Shown: piece after piece, positions 54,011-64,000 of the stretch
Position numbering within the stretch: the stretch's first letter is position 1
Layout of the letters: every line of letters starts with the position of its first letter
NCBI RefSeq assembly: GCF_029784135.1
Contig: NC_073745.1
Location: forward strand, 245,811,993 to 245,875,992
Direction: 5' to 3'
DNA from: Toxorhynchites rutilus septentrionalis
Taxonomy: Eukaryota > Arthropoda > Insecta > Diptera > Culicidae
Length of the DNA: 64,000 bases
Made by a program: the position numbers and the translations under genes
Notes under the pieces: generated by a model
The model's input: only the letters and a program-made list of their open reading frames with translations
Told to the model about the DNA's origin: nothing
Database searches by the model: none

Positions 54011-54292
54011 ACTCATACATTGGAAGAAGGCAAGAGTTTTTCCTGTTGATGTTCTACTCATAACATTTTCGAATGTGAATGATCGCGATCGACATGTTCT
54101 GCTTTTTTTCAGAAACATGTCTAGAACATGTCTAGAACAAAAAAAATTGTTTTCAGCGTGTTTAAAAAAAAAATTTTGCATGAAATTCATCGGGTACTTT
54201 TTATAAATGAATCTTAAAGTCTAGTAAATCTGTTCACAAATTAATACGGAATTCCTATGAACAATAGAAAACGGTAGGGTAACGGTAGGGTA
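54011..54292. other. A+T-rich spacer
   Basis: No gene seen. It contains three ACATGTCTAGA-like repeats near 54093-54140 and GGTAGGGTAACGGTAGGGTAG just before the next element. Confidence 0.35.
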
Positions 54293-55248
54293 GGGACATA
54301 CGGGGTGATTTGGACCACTTCTTTATCACAAAAAGTACGGCTCAACTTGGTTTTTTTTATAATGTCATCTCCTTCTATTGTTGAACCTTATGTACATAAC
54401 GTAAAAAAACTTTGATAAAATTCGCTAGGTGGAAGGAAACGGTAGCATGAACACAACAAGCACTTTGATTGTCAAAAAATGTGAGTTTTCCGATCGTGGT
54501 TTTAAGGTTTTCCGCTGATTAAACTAACTTTTCGTGTATTGTGCAGTAAAGTTCTGTTCGTCTTCAGAAGATGAATAATTTGATGCGGCGAAACTGTCAG
54601 TTTGAAAACAATAAACGGAATTAATTGCATTTTAAATTTTGCATGTTGTGTGGGGTGACATGGACACCTATCTGTGGGGTGAATTGGTCCTACAGGTTTG
54701 AGGTTTTTCTTTGGTCTAATTGATTCCAGATGCCGCTGAATTACAAAAAAAGGATGGGCAGACAACGTTGGAAGAAGAAGGAGTTTGAAAGAACAACGCA
54801 GGCCATCAAGAACGGATTTTCTTTGACCAAGCATCGAAAGTATTTCAAAATGCTCGAAAAACAGTGAAAAGAACCATGCAGAATTCGAGATGGTCTCAAT
54901 CCAATTTTTCTGGTCTGGAATCTAGCCAAGACACCTGGTATCGATCCCAGAACACTGTTACTGATTGTAACATTATCCCAACATACTTTACATAAACATA
55001 AGTATGTTTTTTTCGATGAAACACACACTGGACCAAATCACTCCGCATCAAATTTTAATATCCAAAAATCATCTCTTTTATTTTATGATATATTTGGTAA
55101 TTTGAAGTTTGATATAATGATTAAGCATAATTGATTGAGAGAAAATAAGTGTAGCTCAGTATACAATTTGACATTTTTTATTTAGACAGTATTGGTTTGG
55201 AAATATTATGTGATTTGCTTAGGTGGTCCAAATTTCCCCCTTTTCCCC
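54293..55248 (+). mobile_element. pogo-like element with GGGG...TTTGGACCAC ends
   Basis: TA at 54291-54292 and 55249-55250 flanks inverted ends: left GGGACATACGGGGTGATTTG, right (reverse complement) GGGGAAAAGGGGGAAATTTG, both followed by GACCAC. A remnant of a pogo-type transposase start lies at 54730. A similar end (TAGGGGAGAACTGT...GGGGTAAAATGGCCC) occurs at 62113. Confidence 0.65.
54730..54903 (+). pseudogene. pogo-like transposase N-terminus (pipsqueak-type HTH), frameshifted
   Basis: Starts MPLNYKKRMGRQRWKKKEFE, then RTTQAIKNGFSLTK, and after a one-base shift SKVFQNARKTVKRTMQ, together the basic helix-turn-helix that opens pogo/Tigger/jerky-type transposases. The unshifted frame stops at 54865. 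The rest of the protein is absent. Distinct in sequence from the 26.0-kb family. Confidence 0.6.
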
Positions 55249-55306
55249 TACTCGGTATAGAAGAAAGATTTTTAGCGTGGAAAAATAAGAGGATAGTCAC
55301 GGATGA

Positions 55307-56160
55307 CAGGGTCCGAAATCTTCAAAGATGAAAAATGAAAATCGACTCTCCTCTCAGTAGCTTCGACTAGGACTACTTCGGCATTCGCCGTCAACATGCT
55401 TTAAATTGACTAGAACTGAATTGACGAGCGTTAAGAGCGAGAATGACAGATGAACAATTCTAGCAAGTGGTTGTTCTAATTGACGTGACTAATGAATACA
55501 AATCTGCCTCTTCATTCAACCTGACTTTAATCCACACTACTACTCCCTCTGAAATGAATCTTGTTACCCGCGTACATAATCTTATTTTAACGTCTATATA
55601 AAGTTAAACGAAAGTAGTTACACAATTAATGGACGGTTTATTGTCTACCCACCGTGAACTCAAATCAACGTACTTAGATAGTTATCAGGTATGCTTTGAA
55701 GGTCCTCGGGTTAATATTAGTAAATAGCGTGTAGTTTGGGAGGAATTCTAAACAATTTTTTAGTTCACTTTGTCTCCGAGTTCAATTTTGTGAAAAAAAC
55801 ATACAGAAAAACGGATTTATATCAACAAAATAAACAAATTTATCAGATCACCTGTAGTATATTTCAAATCACGTTAAACTCAAACATCGATACATGCATA
55901 CGTGATACATGAGAGAGAGAAACGATTTCAGTTTAGGGGAGTTACCTCAATGTGCTTTGAAGACCATTTGACGGTGAAGAATGAAACGAGATAGTCGAGT
56001 CGTAGAGTGAGTTAGCAACTAAACACCCGAATGACTGTTGAGTCATGTTTACAGAGAAACTGCTGGAAACAGCCAAAATTAATTTCCACTTGAATACGAA
56101 AGCGACTTTCTTAATAGTTCCCTAAATATGCTCAGTTGAATATTATTTCACCAAGCCCTG
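55307..56160 (+). repeat. CAGGG-ended interspersed repeat, copy B
   Basis: Aligns along its length with 17503-18333. Begins CAGGGTCCGAAATC and ends AAGCCCTG; an 8-bp target duplication is not apparent (ACGGATGA against GTCGTAAC). No protein encoded. Confidence 0.65.
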
Positions 56161-56164
56161 GTCG

Positions 56165-56620
56165 TAACATTAACAACTTCAATAATGTTTCCGCTATCAA
56201 TACGCTATGCTGTTCCTTAGTTCGTAGCATTTTGGAGTATGCTGCCTGCGTGTGGTCACCGTTTCAAACTACACAAATCATTCGGATGGAGTAAGTGTTA
56301 CGTAGCTTCATCCGATATGAAATCCGATAATTCCCTTGGACAGATTTAGACCATCTTCCTGTTTATTCAAACCGCTGCGGACTGTACCATGTCCAACCTG
56401 TTTTTAAAAATAGAATTAATACTAAAGCCTTAGGATTCAGTCTGTAGAATTATAAATCATTCAGATTCGAAATTATGTAAAGCGACCTGTTAAATTGGTG
56501 TGTCTATTATAAAACCCGTTGATTACCATTCTTCGGCGGTTTCTTCATCCTGGTGGAATGAATGATCCTCTATTACCTATGGAAATAGCTCGATTGCTCA
56601 CATTTTATGTGATATACTTT
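56165..56620 (+). pseudogene. Non-LTR retrotransposon RT C-terminal remnant
   Basis: Conceptual translation gives LCCSLVRSILEYAACVWSPF, then QTTQIIRMEW..., RRFPWTDLDHLPVYSNRCGL and later FFRRFLHPGGMNDPLL across frameshifts. This is the segment following the reverse-transcriptase domain in Jockey-like elements, the same region as RRLPWRDPLNLPAY at 31.25 kb but from a different element. Only ~150 codons remain. Confidence 0.65.
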
Positions 56621-58384
56621 CATAATATAGAATTCAGCAAAGAAGTTCAACGATATCGTACAATATAGAATCTCAGGAAGTTTAACTTTTTCATTGATAA
56701 ATACGAATACCGGTGGGCGGTATGATAAACAAAAGAATTCTTAAAAATGCAGAACAGATTTGATTTATTTATGAGTCTAGATGTGATTTTTTGATACTTG
56801 TTGTATGTGCGCTCGTGGATATTATCTATACCATGGCCAAACGGTAGACCGCGATCTACCGATCGCACGCGTAGGTATTCCTAGGTGCCCGCCAGCTGGT
56901 CTTGGATAGTGTCACCTCCAAATGCAATGGAATAAATATTCCTACACCTTTTGCCTCGATCATTTTATGAGGTGTTTATACTAACCTCAATAAAACAAAT
57001 TAGTTGTAGGAGTAGATATTTCTTCATTAGTGTTTCGATTTTATATTTTCTTTTATATTGTTAGTTCTTTGATATTAACACATCCAGTTGTTCGACCACT
57101 TGTAATAAAGTAAAGAACTATCACAAGGAATAACTTCAATAATTTGTTAAATGTTCAATTGAAAATGTTGGAAACATTCGGCAGAAGGTTTCGATAAAAA
57201 AAACTAAATTTTCGAAGAAAAAATCGCCTTTGAAGACTGCGTATGCGAGTTTTAATGAAGTATTGTTAGTTTAATTTTAAAAGTAGATTTTGAGTAATGT
57301 GAATTAATTGTGCAGATTATTTTTCTCAAGAAACATAGTCATAAATAGAACAACAGTGATGAATGAGAAATTATAAATTTGTAAAATTGAATATTGGGCC
57401 CTATTATGTAATTCTAGTTGAACAGAATTTTACTTGTTAGCTTTATTTTACTGTTATAGATACAGTCGGGTGAAAGCTGTCGGTGTAATTTTTCGAGCTG
57501 TCTGGTTTGCTCGTTGCATTGCTGATGCTTTGCTATAAGAAACATTTTGGACACGTTTCGAGAAAAAAAAAGTTTCAAGAAAGAACTCGATTCGATAAGA
57601 TTCTATCGCTTTACAAAATGATAGTGATAGTTATAGGAGTGTATCAAACCATTTTACTAGATTATGTATTTTGCACACTTTTTTTGATTATTTCTTAGAT
57701 TTTCCTGTTCTAACTTATTTTTCACATTGTGTTGTGCCCAGGGCATACAGGGCATAATCGCCTCTATTACGACACTGAGTGGTACCTCGGCATGACCCAT
57801 TAGTGGTAAATATTTTTTTTCTTTAAATAAATACAAGAATGCCTAGAAATAGCATCAGCAAAAAAAAACAATAGCAAAATTACAGAGACACGCACAGTCT
57901 GTGACACAAATTGTATTTTCCAGTGCATTTATTATGTACTGTTATGGAATCATTTAATTAAATGAATTAATTGAAAATAAATATTAGAAATACAACAACT
58001 CCACTGACACTAATCCCATAAAATTCAACCGTGCAATACGTCTGGCATTTAGTTGAAATCGTGGTAGTAGTCTCAGTTCTAGAAAAAAAAACGCTTCAGC
58101 TGGACTTGATGTCACTATCCAATTTTGTCAAAATTTTCACTGTCACCCTTTACCACTTGTTTTGTAATGGCCAAACTGACAACACTGCTTACAAACTGCT
58201 GCTTGTCAGGTGTTTTTTTTATAAGATTAATCGTTAGAATGCGGAGCAAATTTTGTGGGAAAATGCCAAAAATGTGGATGAGTTTGAGTATATTTAAGAA
58301 AGCTTTAGCTAAAAGGGAGCGCTTGAAATCATTTCTTAAATCCATCGAAAAATGGATGAGCATTCAGCGTTAGTATCTAAATTT
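56621..58384. other. No recognised gene
   Basis: A+T-rich. Short frames (60-82 codons) at 57507 and 58031-58373 have no motif. CAGGGCATACAGGGCATAAT near 57739 is a small local direct repeat. Confidence 0.35.
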
Positions 58385-58605
58385 TTTCAATTTGTATCCC
58401 CAATATATTCTCGAAACACGAAATCTTTTGTTAACAAATTAGGGACCGCACGTTTGGGGGCAAATTTGAAAGCTTCATTCGTTCGGATTCCACGAATGAG
58501 ATCGTTTCCTTCGGTGTGGATGAGACGAAGGCGAGCCATCGGTAGGCCTTGTCCCATAGGAGCGCTATCCTCCGCACTCGAGCGGTCAAATTTAATGTTC
58601 ACTGA
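58385..58605 (-). other. Coding-like repeat fragment, family unknown
   Basis: A minus-strand frame of 71 codons reads KFDRSSAEDSAPMGQGLPMA, then RLRLIHTEGNDLIRGIRTNE and FKFAPKRAVPNLLTKDFVF. Its 3' half is homologous to 16625-16700, where the frame is broken. The block therefore belongs to a repeat, perhaps with a captured exon. Confidence 0.35.
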
Positions 58606-59430
58606 GAAACAAATTTACAAAAAGATTTCTACGATAAAAAATATCGAAAAGATTGAAAAGAAAAGATCGATTTTCTGGATTTTTCGGAGTACAAAGAATC
58701 GATCCAAAAAATCGGAAATCGAAGAGGAAATGATCGATCTTCTGAATATCGATGCAAGATCGCCCAATCCTAATTCAAACTTTGTTTTATTGTCTGGTAC
58801 TAGATAAATTTTCTAATAACTTTTTGATACATTCAACGTTGGTAGACCGCAGCTTAATATTTCAACCCGTAGTGCCCAAAAGTTTGGCCACCACTGATCT
58901 ATACTATCTCCACCCTTATCGTGGACCGTTTCGTGTTACTTTTGGCCGTTCTCTCAAATATTTGATTTCAGTAACTGAAACAACTTGCTTGCATATTTAT
59001 TAAATATTCATTATATGATTCTCTGTACATCGATGAAAAAAATCTTTACATCAATGAAATGATTTAATTGTTTTTGAGGATTATTCGAATTGAATGTTTG
59101 AATCGATTGGTAGTGAATGATCATTATACGCAGTCAAATTCTGTAACAACGTATGCATGAATAGTGGTCACAAAAGATATTTAAAATGTGTAAAATATTC
59201 CCATTGAAAGCGTGAGTCAGATGTGAATGCGAATAATATTTGAATATATTTCCCCAAACATACCATCTCATGTACAGCTAAACGTTTCGCCACAGTTCCT
59301 CATCGCATCCAAACGCCAGAACAGCGTTGTTTCGCAATGTAAGACACCGGCTCGATTTGCGTTTGAGTGAATTTCTAATCATTAAGTAAACATCGTTCGG
59401 AAATTATGAATCGATGATAAATATTTGAAC
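58606..59430. other. No recognised gene
   Basis: A+T-rich sequence with runs such as GATCGATTTTCTGG; no repeat partner found. Confidence 0.35.
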
Positions 59431-59439
59431 AAGTTCACG

Positions 59440-60023
59440 TCCGTGGTTTTTACAGTTTGGCACCAGTCTGCGATATTCTGACTGGCCGCATCGACAAACG
59501 ATCGAGCGGGGTGATTCGTGTGTACACAAATATCAAGATCGGGCAATAGAAACATAGCGACCTAACGGCGCTACGAGTTGGATTGTTTCAATCAGTCAAT
59601 GTCACGTCATGTTGAGTTGTTGATTCGTGTTAGCGCCGGCCAACGGTGCGCCAACACTCAAACCAACAGCAACAGTGAGTGTTTCCCTTCGGTGCGAAAT
59701 TCTTCATTTGGTCCATTGGAACGACGAAGAATTTCATGAAAAAAGCTTGTAAGAAATGTGTTATGCTGTACCGATCACATGAATTTTGTGAAGCTTGGTA
59801 TGAGCTGCAAGACGGTATAGATTTATTGAAAGGGTTTGTTCGACTTGAATTGAATGTTGTAATAAGCTATCAAATGTTTCTTAATCTTGGGAAGGCCGAT
59901 AATGATCGATGTAAAAAATGTGTTGGATTTATTCTTTATTCTATTTTCATTATCATGTCAATAAAAGACACAAGTATTTATTTTTCAATTATTTCAATCC
60001 ATATATGTTTAATCATCTTTTGA
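59440..60023 (+). other. GC-richer block followed by an unsupported 114-codon ORF
   Basis: 59450-59660 is GC-richer and ends with a donor-like ACAGTGAGTG at 59671-59680, which could mark a first exon. The frame 59679-60023 (MFPFGAKFFIWSIGTTKNFM, later KADNDRCKKCVGF) begins exactly in that donor-like context and ends in poly-hydrophobic residues. I see no family and consider translation unlikely. Confidence 0.25.
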
Positions 60024-60514
60024 GATCAGAGTATAACATACGATTCCCGTGGTGAAGTTCTATGAAATGAAAATGTTGCTTGAAATGCAGCGAATTTCGG
60101 CAAAAAATGCAAGGTCGATACGGTCAAATTAGCAAACGAGGCAAATTACATAATGGGTTAATCGAGCGTTGGCGTTAAGACTAACGCCACATATTATAAT
60201 ACGTTTTGAAGAATTTTGTTCGATCAAATATACAATTAATGTTCGGAAAGTTCCATTACGTTTTCAACAGGACAGAGTGCCCTTTCACACAATAAATATC
60301 GTTCTGACTGGGTGAGAGGGAAAAATGGACATGATCGCATTGGTTGACGTTGCATTACGAATCTATTTAAGAATGAAACGAAACTTAAGAATAAACTTAG
60401 GAATGTTTTTTACACAGTGGATTCGCTTTGACGTCATTCAGTTTCGTGGAATTTTCAGGTGGAAAGAAAATATTTTGAACTAAACATTGTGAATGTGAAT
60501 CAACTTTTCCGGAT
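60024..60514. other. No recognised gene
   Basis: A short inverted block GTTGGCGTTAAGACTAACGCCAC at 60170-60190 is the only structure seen. Confidence 0.35.
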
Positions 60515-60561
60515 GTTTAGAGATGAACCAGCCTTTGGCTGAAAATCTCTTTAATAAAGAA
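60515..60561 (+). mobile_element. 47-bp retroposon tail with target-site duplication
   Basis: The insert carries the hairpin AGAGAT-GAAC-CAGCC-TTT-GGCTG-AAA-ATCTCT then TTAATAAAGAA and is flanked by the 8-bp direct repeat TTCCGGAT (60507-60514 and 60562-60569). Same family as 2374-2426. Confidence 0.75.
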
Positions 60562-60595
60562 TTCCGGATCGAATATGTATTCTACATAAATACAG

Positions 60596-61342
60596 TAGGG
60601 TGCCAATGAATATATGAGAAAAAATCGACCCTAAAATTTCAAAAAGTTATCATATACAAAACGAAAAAACACCTTATGCAAAATATCAGTTTAATCGGAC
60701 CTAAGAGAGTAGCGCAAAGCGGTTAAAGTTTGATTTTTTTGAAAATTGAAAAAGCACCCAAGGGCGGAGTAAAGGAAATCGGGGTTTTCGAAAACAAATT
60801 TTTGATGCCAATTGTTTTGAAATTGCATGAAACGTTGAGATCTAGTGTTATCTCGAAAAATTTTCTGTCAAAAATCGGCACTCCGGGACTTAGTTTTTTT
60901 CGGAATACGAAACGAAAAATATGGTTTAGGGTGCCAATTAAAATAGTTATCTCGATTTTTCATTCGCAACTTGCTGCGAAATGTTGATTTGCATGATAAT
61001 ATACCGATAAAATATTAGCTCATTTGGACTTCATTTACTGTTGTCGCAGACAACTGTAAGTCCCAGTGTGTCGATTTTTGAAAAAAAAATTTTTAGGATG
61101 ACGCTACACCTCGACGTTTTATGCAATTTTAAGACAATTGGCATCAAAATTTTTTTTCGAAAACTTTTCCCCCCCTTGGATGATTTTTCGATTTTCAAAA
61201 AACTCAAACTTTGACCGCTTTGCGCCACTCTCCCTTAAGTCCGATTGAGCTGATTTTTGTAGAGGGTGTTTTTTCGAGGTGTTGAACATTTTTATGGGGT
61301 AATTTTTTGAAATTCGAGATGATCATTTTCATTGGCACCCAA
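60596..61342. mobile_element. Long-inverted-repeat MITE, GGGTGCCAATGA ends
   Basis: GGGTGCCAATGA (60598-60609) is inverted as TCATTGGCACCC (61329-61340), and the arms continue for ~300 bp with imperfect pairing (GCGCAAAGCGGT...TTTTGAAAATTGAAAAA against TTTTTCGATTTTCAAAAAAC...ACCGCTTTGCGCC). The two short frames inside read similar peptides on opposite strands because of the symmetry. No transposase. Confidence 0.65.
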
Positions 61343-61359
61343 TATACAGCCATTCCATG

Positions 61360-61795
61360 CCAAACCGATATAGCGGTTCTCAGTTTTTCGTGAAAAATGG
61401 CAGTTTTGTTTCTTATCGCAAAATATTTGCGTTCTTTATTTTGTTTATGAATTTTATGATTTTTTTATTAAAGCACCGATTGAACCGATGGACCGATTCA
61501 GATGATAAACATATCAAATTAAATTCAATTATTTAGTATTTTTTAGGAAAATATTACATTTGCAAATTTTTTTTATTTTTTTCGTAATTATTGATTGTAT
61601 TTTTGACTGTTTACATGGCTTTGAACTAGAGGGCGCCATATTTTTTCACAATTTTTCTTGAAAGCTGAGGTTTTTTTTACATATCATATCCAAAAATCAG
61701 TTTTTATTTTATTCGTTATATTTTTCAAATTTAACCGATGGTTCGAAAAATATTTTTTTTCCCTTTTTATACAAGAATTGTTTTTTTCTTAATCA
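61360..61795. repeat. Partial copy of the fold-back family
   Basis: CTAGAGGGCGCCATATTTT, GAAAGCTGAGGTTTTTTTTA and TTAACCGATGGTTCGAAAAA blocks match both arms of the element at 22525-24415. Only one arm is present. Confidence 0.55.
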
Positions 61796-62982
61796 TAACA
61801 CATGATGGAACCATTAACTGTGGATAAAGGAAATCCGACGTGCCCGATTTTATTTCAGTTTCACCAATGCCCTAGATTAGTGAAGGAATGGGTGTGAAAA
61901 CTGCCAACTGCTACTTGTCTAATTATTTTTAAGAGAACATTATCTGTATTATTATTATGTTTAATCACAACGAAACCGTTTAAATTAAAATGTTTTTTTT
62001 TCTACTTTTTTATTTAATTCTAGTCCTTTTTGTTACCTTAATGAACGAACAATGTGGACATTGTTAGTTTCATACGTGCAAAAGCAAAATAAAAATGTTT
62101 GACTTTCATATAGGGGAGAACTGTACAAACCCATGGGGTAAAATGGCCCAAGTCAGAAATTGTTAAAAATCGTTGGATTAATCATGTAAAATGATATATT
62201 ACTTTATTCATTTCAGTTCGCAGTAATCTTTTCCACATATCCACTGTACACAATCATGCCCATCACAATAAAATAAGATACAAATTAAGAAAAACCGATG
62301 CATCTGCTTTATCTGTAAATATTCATGGTTGCTTCGTAAGGTTTTGCGATTAGTCAATGTTCAAATAGCAGGATATTTACACTCTACCTCCACAACTCCA
62401 ATCATTGAACTTTATGATTAACTCCTTAAAATTGGACCAACTTGTCATATTTTACCAAACTTTTGCCAAAAATTATGAAAACAATAATTTGGGGCAGAAT
62501 GCACAGAAAAAAAATCGTTACGTAGATTACAAAAACAAACATCGTTCTCACCAATGCCCTGGCATGTCGCCATTTTTTTGTAGCTCGCATAGAAAATCAT
62601 GAGAATAGAAATTACTCCAAGCTGCACTCACATTGCGGAACAAACCAAAGTAAGTTGACCACAATCACATTACGTAAGGAACAAAAGAAACTTGTACGCT
62701 TGAGCCCTTTCTGCGCAGCCTACGCTCAATTTGTGTTGGTTGGGATAGGGATGCCAGCCCTTTGGTTCTGACTTTCTCCCTTTGCTTTGATGATATTAGT
62801 TGCATAGTGGGTCTAATTGATTGCATAAAATGATGAAGTTGCAACAAGCTTATTGATGTTATACTATTTATTTGAAATTTTATTCAAGTAATGAATTCTA
62901 AATAAGAATCGAAGATGTTTTCCATGGAATACAACAAATGGAAGTACTCTTATCAACTTATCGATAAAAAAAATTATAGGAG
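61796..62982. other. No recognised gene; pogo-like terminus at 62113
   Basis: TAGGGGAGAACTGTACAAAC followed by GGGGTAAAATGGCCCAAG resembles the terminus of the 54.3-kb element. Elsewhere only short unsupported frames are seen. Confidence 0.4.
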
Positions 62983-63204
62983 GTTGTGTCTAAGATACGA
63001 CCGCATTGTTGACGTAGAACTACGCTGTTATTTTATATAAATCGCTTGTTTATACCTTCGGATATTAGTCTATAATGCTGTGAAATTTTAGAAACAACTG
63101 CTTAGTAGAATAATTTCTGAAATGTTTTTTTCATTGTAATAATTGATTGATGATTCATTCTTGCCCTCGCAAAACAATACACTAGCTGATCGTATGTCGC
63201 AATT
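62983..63204. repeat. Copy of the GGTTGTGTC/GACGTAG repeat plus unassigned flank
   Basis: GGTTGTGTCTAAGATACGAC, then CATTGTTGACGTAGAACTACGC, matches 24425-24475. The remainder is A+T-rich. Confidence 0.5.
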
Positions 63205-63530
63205 TATTTCATGTCAATGCATTGAAAATTTACCTCGAAGGCTATTCCGGTGGCTTTTTTCGAAATTGACATAGACTCGGCTACAGTCGATTATATACAT
63301 GTTGCACCAGCACCATTATTCCATATCTCATAACTACATCAATATATCTTTGGCACCGCATGTAAACAACAACAATGACAACATTTGCAAGTATCAAATA
63401 TCATGCTACATGTTATTTAGTATTGCCTCAAAGGAATCGCACCTCTAGATATCGTTCGTACAAACTAAGCGTAAACCAAGCGCCAAACAAGCGTTCACCA
63501 TAGCATGCATACAGAGCCATACATTGGTGG
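63205..63530 (-). repeat. Inverted copy of the 10.0-10.6 kb repeat, without the SINE
   Basis: Reverse complement matches 10442-10640 (CCGGAATAGC, AATAATGGTGCTGGT, GATACTTGCAA) and 10020-10139 (TAGCATGC, CGCTTGTTTG). It provides the empty-site allele for the SINE insertion. Confidence 0.65.
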
Positions 63531-63559
63531 CTTGAAACTACTAGCAATATAAACATTTC

Positions 63560-63932
63560 TCATCATTTTGCGCTATTCTCAAAAGAAACGCTTCTTTTAA
63601 TATTACTGGCCTCGAAAAGAGTTGCATTACTTTCTCAAGATCGAGAGAAGCGCAACTGTCACCCTTAGTGGAGGAAGTTTTGCTACTGGCAAGCAAAACC
63701 TAGTCACATATAAAATTCCAGAACATTTACTTTCTTGATGACTAAACAAGAGAAATAAACTCTTTTTGTTAATAACAACCTCGAAAATAGTAGCAATGCT
63801 TCATTATGATCAATTTTAGCGCAAATGCAATCCTAGTTGAAGGCAGTTTTGCGACTGGCACGCGAACCCAAATAACTTATAACATTCCATTAAGACATTC
63901 AAGATGCTAGGTATTCCCAAATAATTTTTTGG
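63560..63932. repeat. Two diverged ~175-bp tandem units
   Basis: CCTCGAAAAGAGTTGCATTACTT...GGAAGTTTTGCTACTGGCA (63610-63690) recurs as CCTCGAAAATAGTAGCAATGCTT...GGCAGTTTTGCGACTGGCA (63780-63860). Non-coding. Confidence 0.5.
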
Positions 63933-64000
63933 TGCACAACCTTAACGTCTGCTTCGCCATAACGTCAGTTTAATGCAATGATGCATTCTCAAAGGCACCA
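63933..64000 (-). repeat. Inverted copy of 6453-6520
   Basis: Reverse complement starts TGGTGCCTTTGAGAATGCAT and contains TATGGCGAAGCAGACGTTAA followed by GGTTGT, matching 6453-6520. It is cut by the window end. Confidence 0.7.

Overview
The window looks like accessory, transposon-rich nuclear DNA from a mosquito, most likely a culicine such as Aedes. Four things point there: strong A+T richness with long homopolymer runs; tRNA-derived SINEs of the Feilai type; Tc1/mariner elements of DD37E and mariner type beside BEL/Pao retrotransposons; and a fibrinogen-related secreted lectin gene of the kind expanded in mosquitoes. Species assignment is inference. No bacterial-type operon, rRNA, CRISPR array or true tRNA gene is visible.

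Only one ordinary host gene can be modelled with confidence: a four-exon fibrinogen-domain gene (19428-20571, + strand) with a TATA box, initiator, signal peptide, calcium-binding loop and poly(A) signal. A truncated, SINE-interrupted copy of its last exon lies just upstream (18456-18672).

Layout. 0-3.3 kb: remnants of a pogo-like element and a DD37E Tc1/mariner transposase (broken, and hit by a tiny retroposon). 3.3-7.7 kb: repeats, a GAA microsatellite and an LTR fragment. 7.7-15.3 kb: part of a Ty3/gypsy-like element (gag fragment, leader, putative primer-binding site, LTR) with flanking repeats, carried in a nearly perfect 3.66-kb tandem duplication. 15.3-19.4 kb: inverted-repeat elements and the lectin pseudogene. 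21-27.2 kb: a SINE with perfect target-site duplications, a small inverted-repeat element with an unidentified ORF, a 1.9-kb fold-back element and a 1.65-kb pogo-like element with perfect 23-bp termini. 30.5-36.1 kb: a non-LTR reverse transcriptase fragment joined to a decayed BEL/Pao element that holds a 916-bp insertion flanked by TTAA. 41.2-48.0 kb: a second BEL/Pao element on the minus strand with one intact ~2018-residue polyprotein and identical LTR overlaps, but an altered reverse-transcriptase active site and a clipped 5' LTR. 48-56.6 kb: SINE split by an inverted-repeat element, a minisatellite, a mariner with an internal tandem duplication, another pogo-like element and a LINE remnant. 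56.6-64 kb: mostly repeats.

The transposons do not form a pathway; they record successive nested insertions. The most informative observations are: two ~50-bp retroposons whose 3' tails share a hairpin with a compensatory base-pair change; the intact BEL element with a catalytic Asp-to-Asn change; restoration of the BEL reading frame across the TTAA insertion; the large fold-back element; and three nearly perfect tandem duplications that are either very recent or assembly artefacts.
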